A DNA stretch of 64,000 nucleotides from Flavobacteriales bacterium (GCA_029238785.1 JAQWFN010000117.1:41757-105756); one strand, 5' to 3'; positions 27,662 to 37,946 are shown, numbered from the stretch's first letter. Notes: generated by a model not told the origin, from the sequence alone. Numbers and translations are program-made.

Positions 27662-28429
27662 TTAGAGGTTTTTGGCTTGAAGCCATTCGTCAAGGATCTC
27701 GTTGAATTTTCCTGGGTGCTCCATCATTGGGGCATGACCACATTCATCGATCCAATAAAGTGTTGAGTCGGGCAATCTCTCGTTGAATTCCTCAGCCACT
27801 TCAGGAGGAGTAATGGTATCGTTTTTACCCCAAATCAAACAGGCCGGCATGCGCATGTCTTTCAAGTCGTTTGCCATGTTGTGACGTATGGCCGACTTCG
27901 CGATGGCGAGAATACGTAGCACACGGTTACGGTCGTTCACAATTTCAAAGCACTCATCAACCAATTCATCAGAAGCAAATTTCGGGTCGTAGAAGGTTAC
28001 CGCTACTTTCTTACGAATGAACTCCTTGTCTTCTCTTCTTGGAAAACTCGAGCCAAAAGCATTTTCATACAAACCACTACTTGCGGTTAGGATTAAGGCT
28101 TTGACCATTTCCGGATGTTTTTTCGTGAAGATCAACCCAACATGACCGCCAAGTGAATTCCCCAACAAATACATTTCTGAGAACCCTTTGTGATCTACAA
28201 ACTCCTTGAGGAATTTGGCCAGGCGTTTGGCGCTTGTTTCAAGAACAGGTAAATCATACAAAGGCAGCATCGGGATCACCACCTTATAACGGTCTGAAAA
28301 ATGATCAACCACCTCCTTAAAGTTACTTAAGGCACCAAATAATCCATGGAGTAGAATGAGTGGTTTCCCCTCTCCTCTCTCAATGTAGCTGAACTTTCCT
28401 TCGGTTTTAATTTCTTCTTGCATAGGCAT
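27662..28429 (-). CDS. Alpha/beta-fold hydrolase
   Basis: 255 residues from 28429 (28423 also possible; an ATG at 28459 would add a hydrophobic stub). Features of the fold: oxyanion segment LLHGLFGALSNF, nucleophile elbow GNSLGGHVGL with the Ser, Asp in WGKNDTITPPE, and His in DECGHAPMMEHP. The catalytic triad is complete. The lid and substrate pocket give no clear substrate; epoxide, ester and meta-cleavage hydrolases share this layout. It precedes engB. Confidence 0.88.
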   Translation of the reverse strand: MPMQEEIKTEGKFSYIERGEGKPLILLHGLFGALSNFKEVVDHFSDRYKVVIPMLPLYDLPVLETSAKRLAKFLKEFVDHKGFSEMYLLGNSLGGHVGLIFTKKHPEMVKALILTASSGLYENAFGSSFPRREDKEFIRKKVAVTFYDPKFASDELVDECFEIVNDRNRVLRILAIAKSAIRHNMANDLKDMRMPACLIWGKNDTITPPEVAEEFNERLPDSTLYWIDECGHAPMMEHPGKFNEILDEWLQAKNL

Positions 28430-28728
28430 GATAATGGACAAAAATAGGGAAAAAGCCAAAGCTCAAACCTTCGGTCATTTTTCTCTCTCACTTTTCGCTC
28501 AAACAAGAGCCCATCATCAATCAGCCTTTCCGTCCACTTTTCAACCTAAACCAACACCCTCAAAATGTTCAAAACCTGTTAATAGCAAAATCGGGCTTCA
28601 GAAGACAGCGGCGCATCATCACGAAAAATAAAAAAAGCAAAAACCTTATTAACACTGGGGTTGAAGAAGAATTTTCCTCACTCATTTTTTAAGTTTTCAA
28701 CCCACAGAAAATGATAAGTTTTCCACAC
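28430..28728. other. Intergenic region upstream of the dcw cluster
   Basis: About 300 bases between the divergent hydrolase and mraZ genes, A/T-rich toward the mraZ side. No convincing gene; a 67-codon frame at 28428-28631 has poor composition and no context. The only notable element is TTTTCCACA at 28719-28727, which fits the DnaA-box consensus TTWTNCACA. The MraZ operator starts immediately after. Confidence 0.6.
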
Positions 28729-28765
28729 AGTGGTAAATAGTGGTAGCCAGTGGTAAGAAGTGGTA
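28729..28765 (+). promoter_or_regulatory. MraZ operator: four direct repeats, 10-bp period
   Basis: AGTGGTA occurs at 28729-28735, 28739-28745, 28749-28755 and 28759-28765, exactly 10 bases apart, so all copies face the same side of the helix. Cores are TGGTA-N5. MraZ of Escherichia coli binds TGGGN-N5 direct repeats upstream of its own gene, the same architecture with one base changed. The repeats fill the region where a -33 element would lie, so bound MraZ should block transcription of the whole dcw cluster (inference). Confidence 0.85.
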
Positions 28766-28774
28766 AAATATTGC

Positions 28775-28782
28775 TACTTTTG
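28775..28782 (+). promoter_or_regulatory. -7 box of the dcw/mraZ promoter
   Basis: TACTTTTG, an exact TAnnTTTG match ten bases after the last MraZ repeat and 18 bases before the mraZ ATG. A start site near 28789 gives a very short leader. The -33 position is occupied by the operator repeats and has no TTTG. Confidence 0.65.
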
Positions 28783-28800
28783 AACCGTTAAGCGCTACAC

Positions 28801-29283
28801 ATGCTGAATTTACTTGGAGAACATAGTTGTAAGGTTGACTCGAAAGGCCGAGTGATGTTCCCAGCCAAACTGCGAAAGCAGCTTGAGCCGGTGATTTCAA
28901 GCGGACTTGTGCTCAATCGTGACATCTTCGAAAAGTGCCTCATTCTCTATCCAAAGCCCGAGTGGGACATTGTGAATCAAGAAATGAGTCGCCTCAGCAG
29001 ATACGACCGTAAACACCAGCTTTTTCAGCGGAAATTCATGAAAGGGGCAACTCTGGTTGAATTTGACGCTACTGGAAGACTACTTATTCCAGCGGCACTT
29101 CTTGACTATGCCATGATCACTGAAGGCGGTAATGAGCTCGTGATTTCTGGAGTAGGTGAGAAGATGGAAATCTGGAGTAAGAAGCAGTATGACGAAGTGG
29201 TACTTAACGCCGACGATGACGACTTGAGCTTCCTCATCGATGATGTTCGGAAAGACATCGAACGAGACCCAAACACCAATTAA
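28801..29283 (+). CDS. mraZ: Transcriptional regulator/division protein MraZ
   Basis: 160 residues with two SpoVT/AbrB-like swapped-hairpin halves: N-terminal GEHSCKVDSKGRVMFPAKLRKQL and central ATLVEFDATGRLLIPAALLDYA. The family forms octameric or dodecameric rings that bind the promoter-proximal direct repeats and repress the dcw cluster. The operator 36-72 bases upstream fits this. First gene of the cluster; rsmH follows after 5 bases. Confidence 0.97.
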   Translation: MLNLLGEHSCKVDSKGRVMFPAKLRKQLEPVISSGLVLNRDIFEKCLILYPKPEWDIVNQEMSRLSRYDRKHQLFQRKFMKGATLVEFDATGRLLIPAALLDYAMITEGGNELVISGVGEKMEIWSKKQYDEVVLNADDDDLSFLIDDVRKDIERDPNTN

Positions 29284-29288
29284 ACGAC

Positions 29289-30191
29289 ATGGACGCCCCT
29301 AACTATCACATACCGGTATTGCTCCACGACACAGTCGCTGGGCTAGATATCGACCCGGAAGGGGTGTACGTTGATGTCACTTTTGGCGGTGGTGGTCACT
29401 CAAAAGAAATCCTCTCGAAACTCACTACTGGCAGGCTTTTCGCTTTCGACCAAGACCCTGATGCGGCCGAAAACGCTCCGGATGATGAGCGCTTCACCTT
29501 GATCCCACAAAACTTTCGCTACCTCCAAAACTACTTGCGCTTTTATGGCGTGAAGGAGGTGGATGGCATCTTGGCCGATTTGGGGGTTTCATCTCACCAA
29601 TTCGATGTTCCTGATCGCGGTTTTTCTATTCGTTACGATGCTCCCTTGGACATGCGAATGAATCCGGCGGGGAAGCTCAATGCTAGAGACATAGTGAACA
29701 CTTGGAGCGAAGAACAGATCCGCGACGTTTTTAAGCGTTTTGGTGAATTAAGAAATGCAGGACGGGCTGCGCGACGCCTTGTTGAGCTTCGCGAAGAAAC
29801 ACCTATCAACACCACTTTCGAACTTATAAAAGCACTAAACCCGCTCGCTCCTCATGGGAAAGAGCACAAGTTTCATGCGCAGGTTTTCCAGGCCCTGCGC
29901 ATTATGGTGAATGAAGAAATGGAAGCATTGGAAGCACTGCTTGAACAAGGCCTTCAAGTACTTAAGCCAGGGGGACGCTTTTCAGTGCTCTCTTACCATT
30001 CGCTTGAAGATAGAATGGTGAAATACTTCTTCCGTTCGGGCAAGTTGGACGGTGAAGTTGAAAAGGACTTTTTCGGCCAGCACCTCACCCCATTTAAACT
30101 CATCGTTAAGGGCAATGCTCCTAGCGATGAAGAACAAAGAACTAACCCAAGAGCACGAAGCGCTCGATTAAGAGTTGCTGAAAAGAAATGA
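29289..30191 (+). CDS. rsmH: 16S rRNA (cytosine1402-N4)-methyltransferase RsmH (MraW)
   Basis: 300 residues. S-adenosylmethionine-dependent N4-methylation of C1402 in 16S rRNA. N-terminal HIPVLLHDTV, SAM motif VDVTFGGGGHSKEIL (about 28-42), GILADLGVSSHQFD and C-terminal VLSYHSLEDRMVKYFF are all family hallmarks, and the basic tail NPRARSARLRVAEKK is typical. It overlaps the ftsL-like gene by four bases. Confidence 0.97.
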   Translation: MDAPNYHIPVLLHDTVAGLDIDPEGVYVDVTFGGGGHSKEILSKLTTGRLFAFDQDPDAAENAPDDERFTLIPQNFRYLQNYLRFYGVKEVDGILADLGVSSHQFDVPDRGFSIRYDAPLDMRMNPAGKLNARDIVNTWSEEQIRDVFKRFGELRNAGRAARRLVELREETPINTTFELIKALNPLAPHGKEHKFHAQVFQALRIMVNEEMEALEALLEQGLQVLKPGGRFSVLSYHSLEDRMVKYFFRSGKLDGEVEKDFFGQHLTPFKLIVKGNAPSDEEQRTNPRARSARLRVAEKK

Positions 30192-30577
30192 AAAACGCAT
30201 TTCAAGAAACCCAAGAAAAAGTGGAATCGAAGCCGAAGAAAAAGAATCGTGTTTCGAAAACCATGAACGCACTCCTCAACGGGGAGTTCTTGACGAGAGA
30301 AGGTGTGATTGCTCACCTCCCCTTCCTTCTCTTCTTGAGTGCACTTTTCGTGATCTACATCGCGATGGGCTACTCTTTTGAGCAAACCGAACGACAAAAA
30401 GTAAAAACTGGTCGCGATTTAGAAGAAGAAATCACCGAGTTCAAATCACTAAGAAGCGAACTCGAAACACAGAAAAGACAGAGCTCCGTGCTTAAGCGTA
30501 TTGAAGAAATGGACCTCATCGATTCAGATACTCCGCCCGAATTCATTGAAGTAAACAAAGGATACCTTGAAGAATAG
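30188..30577 (+). CDS. ftsL: FtsL-like cell division protein
   Basis: 129 residues: a basic cytoplasmic tail of about 40 residues, one membrane helix (LPFLLFLSALFVIYIAMGYSF, about 43-63), then a charged heptad-like coiled coil (about 70-115). Sequence similarity to FtsL is always weak; the call rests on topology, size and position between rsmH and ftsI. FtsL with FtsB and FtsQ activates septal peptidoglycan synthesis. The ATG overlaps the rsmH stop; the 3' end overlaps the TTG-initiated ftsI by 11 bases. Confidence 0.85.
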   Translation: MKNAFQETQEKVESKPKKKNRVSKTMNALLNGEFLTREGVIAHLPFLLFLSALFVIYIAMGYSFEQTERQKVKTGRDLEEEITEFKSLRSELETQKRQSSVLKRIEEMDLIDSDTPPEFIEVNKGYLEE

Positions 30578-32687
30578 TTCAGACATATCAACCCGTACTT
30601 GGGTGGTTTTCGCCTTGATGTGCCTTATCGGACTAGGGATCATCGGGAGAATTGCCTTTATCCAAACTTTCGAGTCGGCCAAGTGGACCGAAGTTGGGGA
30701 GAACTACACGCAGCAAGTACGCAGCATCGCCCCATCTCGAGGACAGATTTACTCAGAGGGAGGGCATTTGCTGGCTACTTCAGTTCCTTCTTACAACATT
30801 TATTGGGACAGCCAGTCTGAGGGCATCAATCAAGACAGTTTAACAAAGTACATTCCTTTGCTCAGCGCTCTTTTTGCGGCTACTTTCAGAGACAAGACCA
30901 CAGAAGAATACAAACGCACACTGTTGGAGGCTCAGCGCAAGAAATCGCGCTACCAGCTCATCCAGAAAAATGTGGACTTCTTAACGCGAAAGGAATTGCT
31001 TGCCACTGACTTCATCAAGCTTGGATCAAACAAAAGCGGATTCATTCTCGAACGCAAAGACATTCGGAAAAAACCATTTGGCAAACTCGCCGGAAGAACC
31101 ATTGGAAAAGACCGCGATGGGAGTCGGGTTGGCTTAGAGCTCGCTTACAACGAAGAACTCGCAGGAATTGAGGGGAAACAACTTCAGCAACGACTTGCCG
31201 GGAACGTCTGGAAACCGCTAAGTAATGACTACATCGTTGAGCCGCGGGAAGGCTTAGACCTCATCACCACCATCGACGTTCACCTTCAGGACGTGGCCTC
31301 ACATGCGCTTGAAAAACAATTGAAGCAGCACCAAGCAACATGGGGAACTGTGATTTTGATGGAAGTGAGCACCGGATACATCAAGGCCATTTCAAACCTG
31401 ATTCGCGACAATGAAAGCGGCGAGTATTATGAGACTCACAACAAGGCCATCGCCGCCACCGTAGAGCCGGGTTCAACATTTAAACTCGCTTCGATATTGG
31501 CCGGTTTGGATGATGGCATGTTTTCTTTAGAAGACAGCATTGAGACCGGTAACGGACTCGCCTACTTCCACGACCGTTCGATGAAAGATTCGAATTACAA
31601 AGCAGACGGAAGTGGTGGTCATGGCAAGATCACCATGGAAGAAGTATTTGAGCAATCATCAAACATTGGAACCGCCCTTGCCATAAAAGAAGCCTACGGA
31701 ATGAATCCTCAGGCCTTCCTCGATAAGTTAAACGGGATGGGCATTGGTCAGAAACTGGGCATCCGCATCCCGGGAGAAGGCGAACCCAAGATTTACAAAA
31801 AAGTTAAAGAAGGTAACTGGAGCGGTTTATCCTTAACGCAGATGGCCATAGGATATGAAGTGCAACAGACGCCGCTTCAAACCCTCGCTTTTTATAACGC
31901 CATTGCGAATGGTGGCACCATGTTGCGACCGCAATTCGTGAAAGAAATCCAGAGCAAGGGGAAAGTTATTCAAACCAATGAACCCATTGTATTGAAAGAG
32001 CGCATCTGCAAAGAAAGCACCTTGGCCATGGCCCGTAAAATGATGGAAGGTGTTTGTGAAGAAGGGGGAACCGCTGATTACGTATTTAAGTCTTGCAAAT
32101 TTAAGTGTGCCGGGAAAACTGGAACAGCAAAAATATCTAATGCCGGAGGTTACTACGACAACCGTTACCGCGCCTCATTTGCTGGATACTTCCCTGCAGA
32201 CAATCCTAAATATAGCTGTATTGTTTTGGTTAACGACACGAAAACAGGTGTGTATTATGGTTCTTCCATAGCCGCACCTGTATTCCGTGCTTTGGCCGAT
32301 AAAATCTATGCCACGCGCTATGAAATGCACGAGGATAATCAACCAGAAATAGACCTGGCACTCGCCAAACTACCTACTTCAATGGATGGCTGTTGGGAAG
32401 AGCTGAACACCGTTTACAGCACTTTAAACATCCCAACGGAAGGAAGCGTTGAAACCGATTGGGCTTCCATTTCTACAGGTCAAGACAAAATAAAACTTGG
32501 TGAAAGAGCACAGAAACAAGGTTTGGTTCCCAACGTGAAAGGCATGGGGCTGCAAGATGCCTTGTACTTGCTCGAAAATGCCGGACTAAAAGTAAGCGTG
32601 CAGGGCACCGGAATGGTTAAAACTCAATCTATTCTTCCCGGCTCTAGAATACCATCGAACAAACACATCACCATCTCCTTGTCATAA
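30567..32687 (+). CDS. ftsI: Septal peptidoglycan transpeptidase FtsI (PBP3) with C-terminal PASTA domain
   Basis: 706 residues if started at TTG 30567, the only start that keeps the N-terminal membrane helix (about 11-30) whole; no ATG precedes it. Dimerisation domain about 45-230, then the transpeptidase domain with SxxK in GSTFKLAS (Ser about 302), SSN near 364 and KTGTA near 517. The last 65 residues (LVPNVKGMGLQDALYLL) form one PASTA domain, as in SpoVD-like PBPs. It cross-links septal peptidoglycan. The TTG start inside ftsL suggests coupled and damped translation. The murE ATG overlaps its stop by one base. Confidence 0.95.
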   Translation: MKNSSDISTRTWVVFALMCLIGLGIIGRIAFIQTFESAKWTEVGENYTQQVRSIAPSRGQIYSEGGHLLATSVPSYNIYWDSQSEGINQDSLTKYIPLLSALFAATFRDKTTEEYKRTLLEAQRKKSRYQLIQKNVDFLTRKELLATDFIKLGSNKSGFILERKDIRKKPFGKLAGRTIGKDRDGSRVGLELAYNEELAGIEGKQLQQRLAGNVWKPLSNDYIVEPREGLDLITTIDVHLQDVASHALEKQLKQHQATWGTVILMEVSTGYIKAISNLIRDNESGEYYETHNKAIAATVEPGSTFKLASILAGLDDGMFSLEDSIETGNGLAYFHDRSMKDSNYKADGSGGHGKITMEEVFEQSSNIGTALAIKEAYGMNPQAFLDKLNGMGIGQKLGIRIPGEGEPKIYKKVKEGNWSGLSLTQMAIGYEVQQTPLQTLAFYNAIANGGTMLRPQFVKEIQSKGKVIQTNEPIVLKERICKESTLAMARKMMEGVCEEGGTADYVFKSCKFKCAGKTGTAKISNAGGYYDNRYRASFAGYFPADNPKYSCIVLVNDTKTGVYYGSSIAAPVFRALADKIYATRYEMHEDNQPEIDLALAKLPTSMDGCWEELNTVYSTLNIPTEGSVETDWASISTGQDKIKLGERAQKQGLVPNVKGMGLQDALYLLENAGLKVSVQGTGMVKTQSILPGSRIPSNKHITISLS

Positions 32688-34150
32688 TGAAAATATTCAG
32701 CGACATACTCTATCAGGTTCGTATTAAGAAAGTCATTGGCTCCACTAACGTCGCCATTGAACACCTTTCTATGGACTCAAGAACCGTTCGTCCGTTCAGC
32801 GTTTTCATCGCCGTTAGAGGAACACAGGTAGACGGTCATGACTACATCCAAAGTGCCATCAAATCTGGAGCAGTTGCTATTGTTGCTGAAAGCCTCCCAG
32901 CTGAACTCCCTAAGTCCATTGTTGGCGTGGAAGTGCAAAACAGTGCAGAAGCGCTCGGGTGGCTTGCCTCTAATTTTTACGACAACCCATCGGAGCGTTT
33001 GAAACTTATTGGCATTACAGGAACCAATGGAAAAACAACCACCACATCACTGCTTTTTCAACTCTTCCGTTTGATGGGCAAGAAAGTTGGATTGCTTTCT
33101 ACCGTAGTTAACAAGATCAACAATAAGGAAATACCATCAACGCATACCACACCCAATGCCATTGAGCTCAATTCCTTGTTGAACGAAATGTTGGATCAAG
33201 GCTGCACGCATTGCTTTATGGAAGTTAGCTCGCATGCTATTCACCAACATCGCGTAACAGGAGCGCATTTTAGTGGTGCTGTTTTTACGAACATCACCCA
33301 CGATCATCTCGATTACCACAAAACTTTTAACGAATACATCAAAGCCAAGAAAGGCTTGTTCGACATGCTCCCTGCTGGAAGTTTCGCGCTAGTTAACAAC
33401 GACAATTTGCACGCGGAGAGCATGATTCATAATACAAAGGCAAGAAAAAGAAGCTTTGGATTGAAGACCATGGCCGATTATAAAGCCAAGGTTTTGGAAA
33501 GCTCGTTTGGAGGCTTGCAGATGATGATTGACGGACAAGAATTCTTCACCCCAATGATTGGTGGTTTTAACGCCAGCAATTTATTGGCTGTATACGGCGT
33601 GGGCATCGAACTGGGAATTGAGAAAATGGACTTGCTCACAGGAATGAGCACCCTCCAATCTGTGAACGGAAGATTCCAACATTTCCGCACTCCAAGCAAC
33701 ATTACTGCAGTGGTTGATTACGCTCATACACCTGATGCTTTGGAGAACGTATTGAAAACCATCGCAGGAATTCGAACAGGAAACGAACAAGTGATTACCG
33801 TAGTGGGATGCGGTGGCGATAGAGACAGCAGCAAACGACCGCTCATGGCACAAATAGCTGGCGATTTGAGCGACCGAACCATCATCACTTCAGACAATCC
33901 AAGAACTGAAGACCCTGATGCGATTATTCGTGAAATGGAAGCCGGACTGGATCCCGTGCAGTTGAAAAAGAACATATCCATCAGCAGCCGAAAAGAAGCC
34001 ATCAAGCTCGCTTGCACCATGGCTCAGAAACACGACATCATTCTCATTGCCGGAAAAGGTCATGAAAAATACCAAGACATCATGGGCGTAAAACACCCTT
34101 TTGATGACTTAGAAATAGTTAAAGAAACCTTGAAAAACCTCGACAAGTAA
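32687..34150 (+). CDS. murE: UDP-MurNAc-tripeptide synthetase MurE
   Basis: 487 residues. Adds the third amino acid to UDP-MurNAc-L-Ala-D-Glu. N-terminal UDP-binding segment with [23 protein letters not shown] loop [13 protein letters not shown] (about 107-119), central [11 protein letters not shown], and DNPRTEDP near residue 404. DNPR is the motif that selects meso-diaminopimelate over lysine, so the peptidoglycan should be of the DAP type. It starts one base inside ftsI and its last base starts mraY. Confidence 0.97.
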   Translation: MKIFSDILYQVRIKKVIGSTNVAIEHLSMDSRTVRPFSVFIAVRGTQVDGHDYIQSAIKSGAVAIVAESLPAELPKSIVGVEVQNSAEALGWLASNFYDNPSERLKLIGITGTNGKTTTTSLLFQLFRLMGKKVGLLSTVVNKINNKEIPSTHTTPNAIELNSLLNEMLDQGCTHCFMEVSSHAIHQHRVTGAHFSGAVFTNITHDHLDYHKTFNEYIKAKKGLFDMLPAGSFALVNNDNLHAESMIHNTKARKRSFGLKTMADYKAKVLESSFGGLQMMIDGQEFFTPMIGGFNASNLLAVYGVGIELGIEKMDLLTGMSTLQSVNGRFQHFRTPSNITAVVDYAHTPDALENVLKTIAGIRTGNEQVITVVGCGGDRDSSKRPLMAQIAGDLSDRTIITSDNPRTEDPDAIIREMEAGLDPVQLKKNISISSRKEAIKLACTMAQKHDIILIAGKGHEKYQDIMGVKHPFDDLEIVKETLKNLDK

Positions 34151-35388
34151 TGCTCTATCATCTATTTCAATATTTAGAAGAAGCCTACAATTTACCTGGA
34201 GCGAGTTTGTTTCAGTACATCTCGTTCAGAGCCGCGTTGAGTGTAATTACCTCTTTGGTGATTTCGATGGTTTTTGGAAAGCGTATCATCCAATGGTTGC
34301 AGTTAAAGCAAGTGGGAGAGATTGTTCGCGACCTTGGTTTGGAAGGACAAATGCAGAAGCAGGGAACTCCAACCATGGGTGGGATCATCATTCTTGCCTC
34401 CATCTTAATTCCAACCCTTCTTTTTGCCGACCTCACCAACATCTATGTGCAAACCATGATTGTGGCCACCATTTGGTTGGGCGCGATTGGCTTTATTGAC
34501 GACTACATTAAAGTCTTCAAGAAAAACAAAAAAGGACTTGCCGGGAAGTTCAAGATCATTGGTCAAGTTGGCGGAGGAATCATCATTGGCTCCATGCTTT
34601 ATTTCTCTCCAGATGTGACCATCAAACAAGCCGTACTTAACGAGCAGGGAGAAGAAGTTCGCATCATTAATGAACAAGGTGAAGAAGTACTTCAATGGGA
34701 CACCCACAAGTCCACCATCACCACCATTCCTTTTGTTAAAGACAATGAGTTTGATTATGCCTGGTTGATTTCTTGGATGGGTGAAGGAGCTTCAAAATAC
34801 GTTTGGATTGTCTTCATTTTATCCACCATTCTAATTGTCACCGCCGTAAGTAATGGCGCAAACATGACCGATGGTTTGGACGGACTAGCCACAGGAAGTA
34901 GTGCGATAATTGGCGTTACCCTCGCCATTTTAGCCTACCTCTCTGGGAACTACATTTTTGCTGATTACCTCAACATCATGTTTATCCCCAGCAGTGGTGA
35001 GATGGTTGTGTTTATTAGTGCCTTTGTTGGAGCTTGCATTGGCTTTTTATGGTACAACGCCTATCCAGCGCAAGTCTTCATGGGCGATACCGGAAGCCTT
35101 GCTTTAGGAGGAATCATTGCCGTGTTTGCCATTGCCATCAGAAAAGAACTACTCATCCCCGTATTGTGCGGCATCTTTTTAATTGAAAACCTCTCTGTAG
35201 TTATTCAAGTGGCTTATTTCAAGTACAGCAAGAAGCGCTTTGGAGAAGGCAGGAGGGTGTTTTTAATGGCCCCACTTCATCATCATTACCAAAAGAAAAA
35301 CATTCCTGAACCCAAAATCGTCGCTCGTTTTTGGATTGTAGGGATCATGCTCGCAGTCATCACCATTGTTACCCTCAAGCTCCGATGA
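34150..35388 (+). CDS. mraY: Phospho-MurNAc-pentapeptide transferase MraY
   Basis: 412 residues, polytopic (about ten membrane helices). Transfers phospho-MurNAc-pentapeptide to undecaprenyl phosphate to make lipid I. Motifs: [17 protein letters not shown] (catalytic/metal Asp pair), [12 protein letters not shown] and the PLHHHYQ loop. The loop after the fourth helix (about residues 155-205, predicted periplasmic) is enlarged. It holds a diverged tandem repeat, NEQGEEVRI then NEQGEEVLQ, encoded by two adjacent 30-base units at about 34636-34695. The stop overlaps the murD ATG (ATGA). Confidence 0.96.
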   Translation: MLYHLFQYLEEAYNLPGASLFQYISFRAALSVITSLVISMVFGKRIIQWLQLKQVGEIVRDLGLEGQMQKQGTPTMGGIIILASILIPTLLFADLTNIYVQTMIVATIWLGAIGFIDDYIKVFKKNKKGLAGKFKIIGQVGGGIIIGSMLYFSPDVTIKQAVLNEQGEEVRIINEQGEEVLQWDTHKSTITTIPFVKDNEFDYAWLISWMGEGASKYVWIVFILSTILIVTAVSNGANMTDGLDGLATGSSAIIGVTLAILAYLSGNYIFADYLNIMFIPSSGEMVVFISAFVGACIGFLWYNAYPAQVFMGDTGSLALGGIIAVFAIAIRKELLIPVLCGIFLIENLSVVIQVAYFKYSKKRFGEGRRVFLMAPLHHHYQKKNIPEPKIVARFWIVGIMLAVITIVTLKLR

Positions 35389-36737
35389 ACCAAACGCGCA
35401 CCTACATATTAGGAGCCGGAGAAAGCGGCGTGGGCAGTGCCTTGTTGGCTCAAAAACTCAATCACGAAGTTTTTGTGTCAGACATGGGCGTGATCAAAGC
35501 CGCGTACAAGGAAGAATTAATTGCGGCGGGGATTGACTTTGAAGAAGGACAGCACAACAGCGCCAAAATACTACAAGCAAGTCAGGTGATTAAGAGTCCG
35601 GGCATCCCAGAAAACGCGCCTTTGATTGTTCAGCTTCGCGAAGCAAATATCCCTGTGATTTCTGAGATTGAATTTGCTGGAAAGTACTGTACTGCGAAGA
35701 AAGTTTGCATCACCGGAAGCAATGGAAAAACCACAACTACCCTCCTCACCTATCACTTATTGAAGCAAGGCGGATTGAATGTTGGTTTGGCCGGGAACAT
35801 CGGAAAAAGCTTTGCACGTCAAGTTGCCTTTGAAGACAAAGACATTTATGTGCTCGAGCTCAGCAGCTTCCAATTGGATGGGTGTTATGAATTCAAGGCA
35901 GACATCGCCATGCTTTTGAACATAACTCCAGATCACCTGGATCGCTATGATTATCAGCTCAGCAATTACGCTGCAAGCAAGTTCAGAATCATCCAGAATC
36001 AAGGTCCGGAAGACCACTTCATCTACAATTTTGACGACCCCATTATAAGCGAAGGCGTAAAAGCCAGTAAACCACTCGCTATTCATTACCCCATCACATT
36101 AAGCAATCATTCAGTACCGCCATTTGACCAGGGCGCCTTCTGTTTTGAAGACCAATTGAACATCATAATCCAAAACCAACAATTTACCATGAAGATCCAA
36201 GATCTCGCCTTACAAGGCAAACACAACCTATTCAATTCAATGGCATCAGGAGTAACTAGCCGCATTTTCGAATTGAGAAAAGAAAACGTTCGCGATAGCC
36301 TCACCAACTTTGAAAACATTGAGCACCGACTCGAGAATGTGGGCAAAGTCAACGGAGTTACCTTTATTAACGACAGTAAAGCCACCAACATTAATTCAAC
36401 TTGGTATGCGCTTGAGAGCATCGACAAACCAATCATTTGGATTGCTGGCGGTGTTGACAAAGGCAACGATTACAGCGAGTTGTACGAAATGATTGACGAC
36501 AAGGTAAAGGCCATCATTTGTTTAGGAACAGACAACAAAAAATTACGCGCCGCATTTACCGGTAGAGTTGGACAAGTGTTGGAAGTGCGTTCTGCAGACG
36601 AAGCTGTTCGTTTGGCTTACGACCTTTCTAGTGAGGGAGACACCGTGCTTCTTTCGCCCGCTTGTGCTTCTTTCGATCTATTCGAGAATTACGAAGATCG
36701 CGGACACAAATTCAAGCAAGCAGTACGTCGCCTTTAA
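35385..36737 (+). CDS. murD: UDP-MurNAc-L-alanine:D-glutamate ligase MurD
   Basis: 450 residues from ATG 35385, which overlaps the mraY stop; 18 earlier in-frame codons lie inside mraY and do not match the family. N-terminal Rossmann segment [18 protein letters not shown] loop [13 protein letters not shown] (about 107-119), [17 protein letters not shown] and the C-terminal [22 protein letters not shown], all diagnostic of MurD. Adds D-Glu to UDP-MurNAc-L-Ala. Followed after 12 bases by ftsW. Confidence 0.97.
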   Translation: MNQTRTYILGAGESGVGSALLAQKLNHEVFVSDMGVIKAAYKEELIAAGIDFEEGQHNSAKILQASQVIKSPGIPENAPLIVQLREANIPVISEIEFAGKYCTAKKVCITGSNGKTTTTLLTYHLLKQGGLNVGLAGNIGKSFARQVAFEDKDIYVLELSSFQLDGCYEFKADIAMLLNITPDHLDRYDYQLSNYAASKFRIIQNQGPEDHFIYNFDDPIISEGVKASKPLAIHYPITLSNHSVPPFDQGAFCFEDQLNIIIQNQQFTMKIQDLALQGKHNLFNSMASGVTSRIFELRKENVRDSLTNFENIEHRLENVGKVNGVTFINDSKATNINSTWYALESIDKPIIWIAGGVDKGNDYSELYEMIDDKVKAIICLGTDNKKLRAAFTGRVGQVLEVRSADEAVRLAYDLSSEGDTVLLSPACASFDLFENYEDRGHKFKQAVRRL

Positions 36738-36749
36738 TCTTTTACTGGC

Positions 36750-37946
36750 ATGCAAGCAATCCTCAAACGACTCCAAGGAGATAGGGTGATATGGATGGTG
36801 GCAATTTTGCTCTCCATTGTATCGCTCCTGGCTGTTTACAGCTCAATATCTTCCTTGGCATATAAGAACGATGGGAATTCACTGAAGTTTCTATTCAAGC
36901 ACCTCATGATGTTGGTTTTGGGCTTGGGTACGATGTTCGTGGTTCACCGGATGAAGTTCAGGTACTTTTCTCGTTTATCTCAAATCATGTTTTGGGTAGC
37001 CGTAGGAATGCTTGCGTTTACCTTGTTTTTCGGGGTGAATTATAACAGTGCGACACGTTGGATCCGTATTCCTTTTATTGGAATCACTTTTCAAACCTCT
37101 GATTTCGCGAAGATTGCTTTAATAACACATGTAGCGCGACTGCTGAATACCAACAGAACCATTCTCCATGATTTCTGGAAAGGTGTTTGGCCCATCATTT
37201 GGCCCATATTACTTGTTTGCGCCTTAATTCTACCTGCCGATTTTAGTACCGCAGCGCTTTTAGGTGCCACCTGTTTTCTCTTGTTGTTTATTGGTGGAGT
37301 TCCATTGAAACACATGTTGAAACTTGTTGGTATAGGTATTGCCGGTTTAGCGCTGCTCTACCTCGTTGGCAAAGCCGCTCCTGGTCTCATCCCTCGATTC
37401 GATACTTGGATTGCTCGTATTGAAAACTTCAACAACGATGACGCTGATGGAAACTATCAAATCGACTTTGCACAAGTGGCCATTAATGAAGGTGGATTAT
37501 TTCCTTCAGGACCAGGAACTGGGAATTCGAGGAACTTTCTACCTCACCCCTATTCCGACATGATTTACGCCTTTATTATTGAAGAATATGGTGCCATACT
37601 CGGAGGTTTTGGGCTTTTATTGCTCTATCTCATCTTCATGTACCGGAGCATCAGAACAGCTACTCGAACACCAAAACATTTTGGAGGTTTACTTGCCTTG
37701 GGCTTGGGCTTTATGCTCACTTTCCAAGCCTTAATCAATATGGCCGTTGCCGTGAAGTTATTTCCTACAACAGGGCAGCCCCTACCACTCGTTTCCATGG
37801 GAGGAACATCCATCGTCTTCACCTGCTTGAGCATCGGAATGATCTTGTCTGTAAGTCGCAGCGTGTACAATAAAGAAGAGTGGGAAGTTGAGAACGAAAT
37901 TATTCCAGAAGGAAAGCAAAACGAAAACAACTATGGCATTGCGTAA
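36750..37946 (+). CDS. ftsW: Septal SEDS glycosyltransferase FtsW
   Basis: 398 residues with about ten membrane helices. SEDS polymerase that works with FtsI to polymerise lipid II at the septum. The catalytic-loop Asp probably lies in the large external loop with NFNNDDADGNYQIDFAQVAINEGGL; the family segment GPGTGNSRNFLPHPYSDMIYAFIIEEYG follows, then TGQPLPLVSMGGTS near the end. Flanked by murD and murG; its 3' end overlaps murG by 14 bases. Confidence 0.96.
   Translation: MQAILKRLQGDRVIWMVAILLSIVSLLAVYSSISSLAYKNDGNSLKFLFKHLMMLVLGLGTMFVVHRMKFRYFSRLSQIMFWVAVGMLAFTLFFGVNYNSATRWIRIPFIGITFQTSDFAKIALITHVARLLNTNRTILHDFWKGVWPIIWPILLVCALILPADFSTAALLGATCFLLLFIGGVPLKHMLKLVGIGIAGLALLYLVGKAAPGLIPRFDTWIARIENFNNDDADGNYQIDFAQVAINEGGLFPSGPGTGNSRNFLPHPYSDMIYAFIIEEYGAILGGFGLLLLYLIFMYRSIRTATRTPKHFGGLLALGLGFMLTFQALINMAVAVKLFPTTGQPLPLVSMGGTSIVFTCLSIGMILSVSRSVYNKEEWEVENEIIPEGKQNENNYGIA

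Noticed and set aside
28719..28765. Replication origin suggested by a DnaA-like box near short direct repeats
   Set aside because: Only one box is present, and the phased repeats match an MraZ operator rather than an origin; no dnaA or dnaN nearby.
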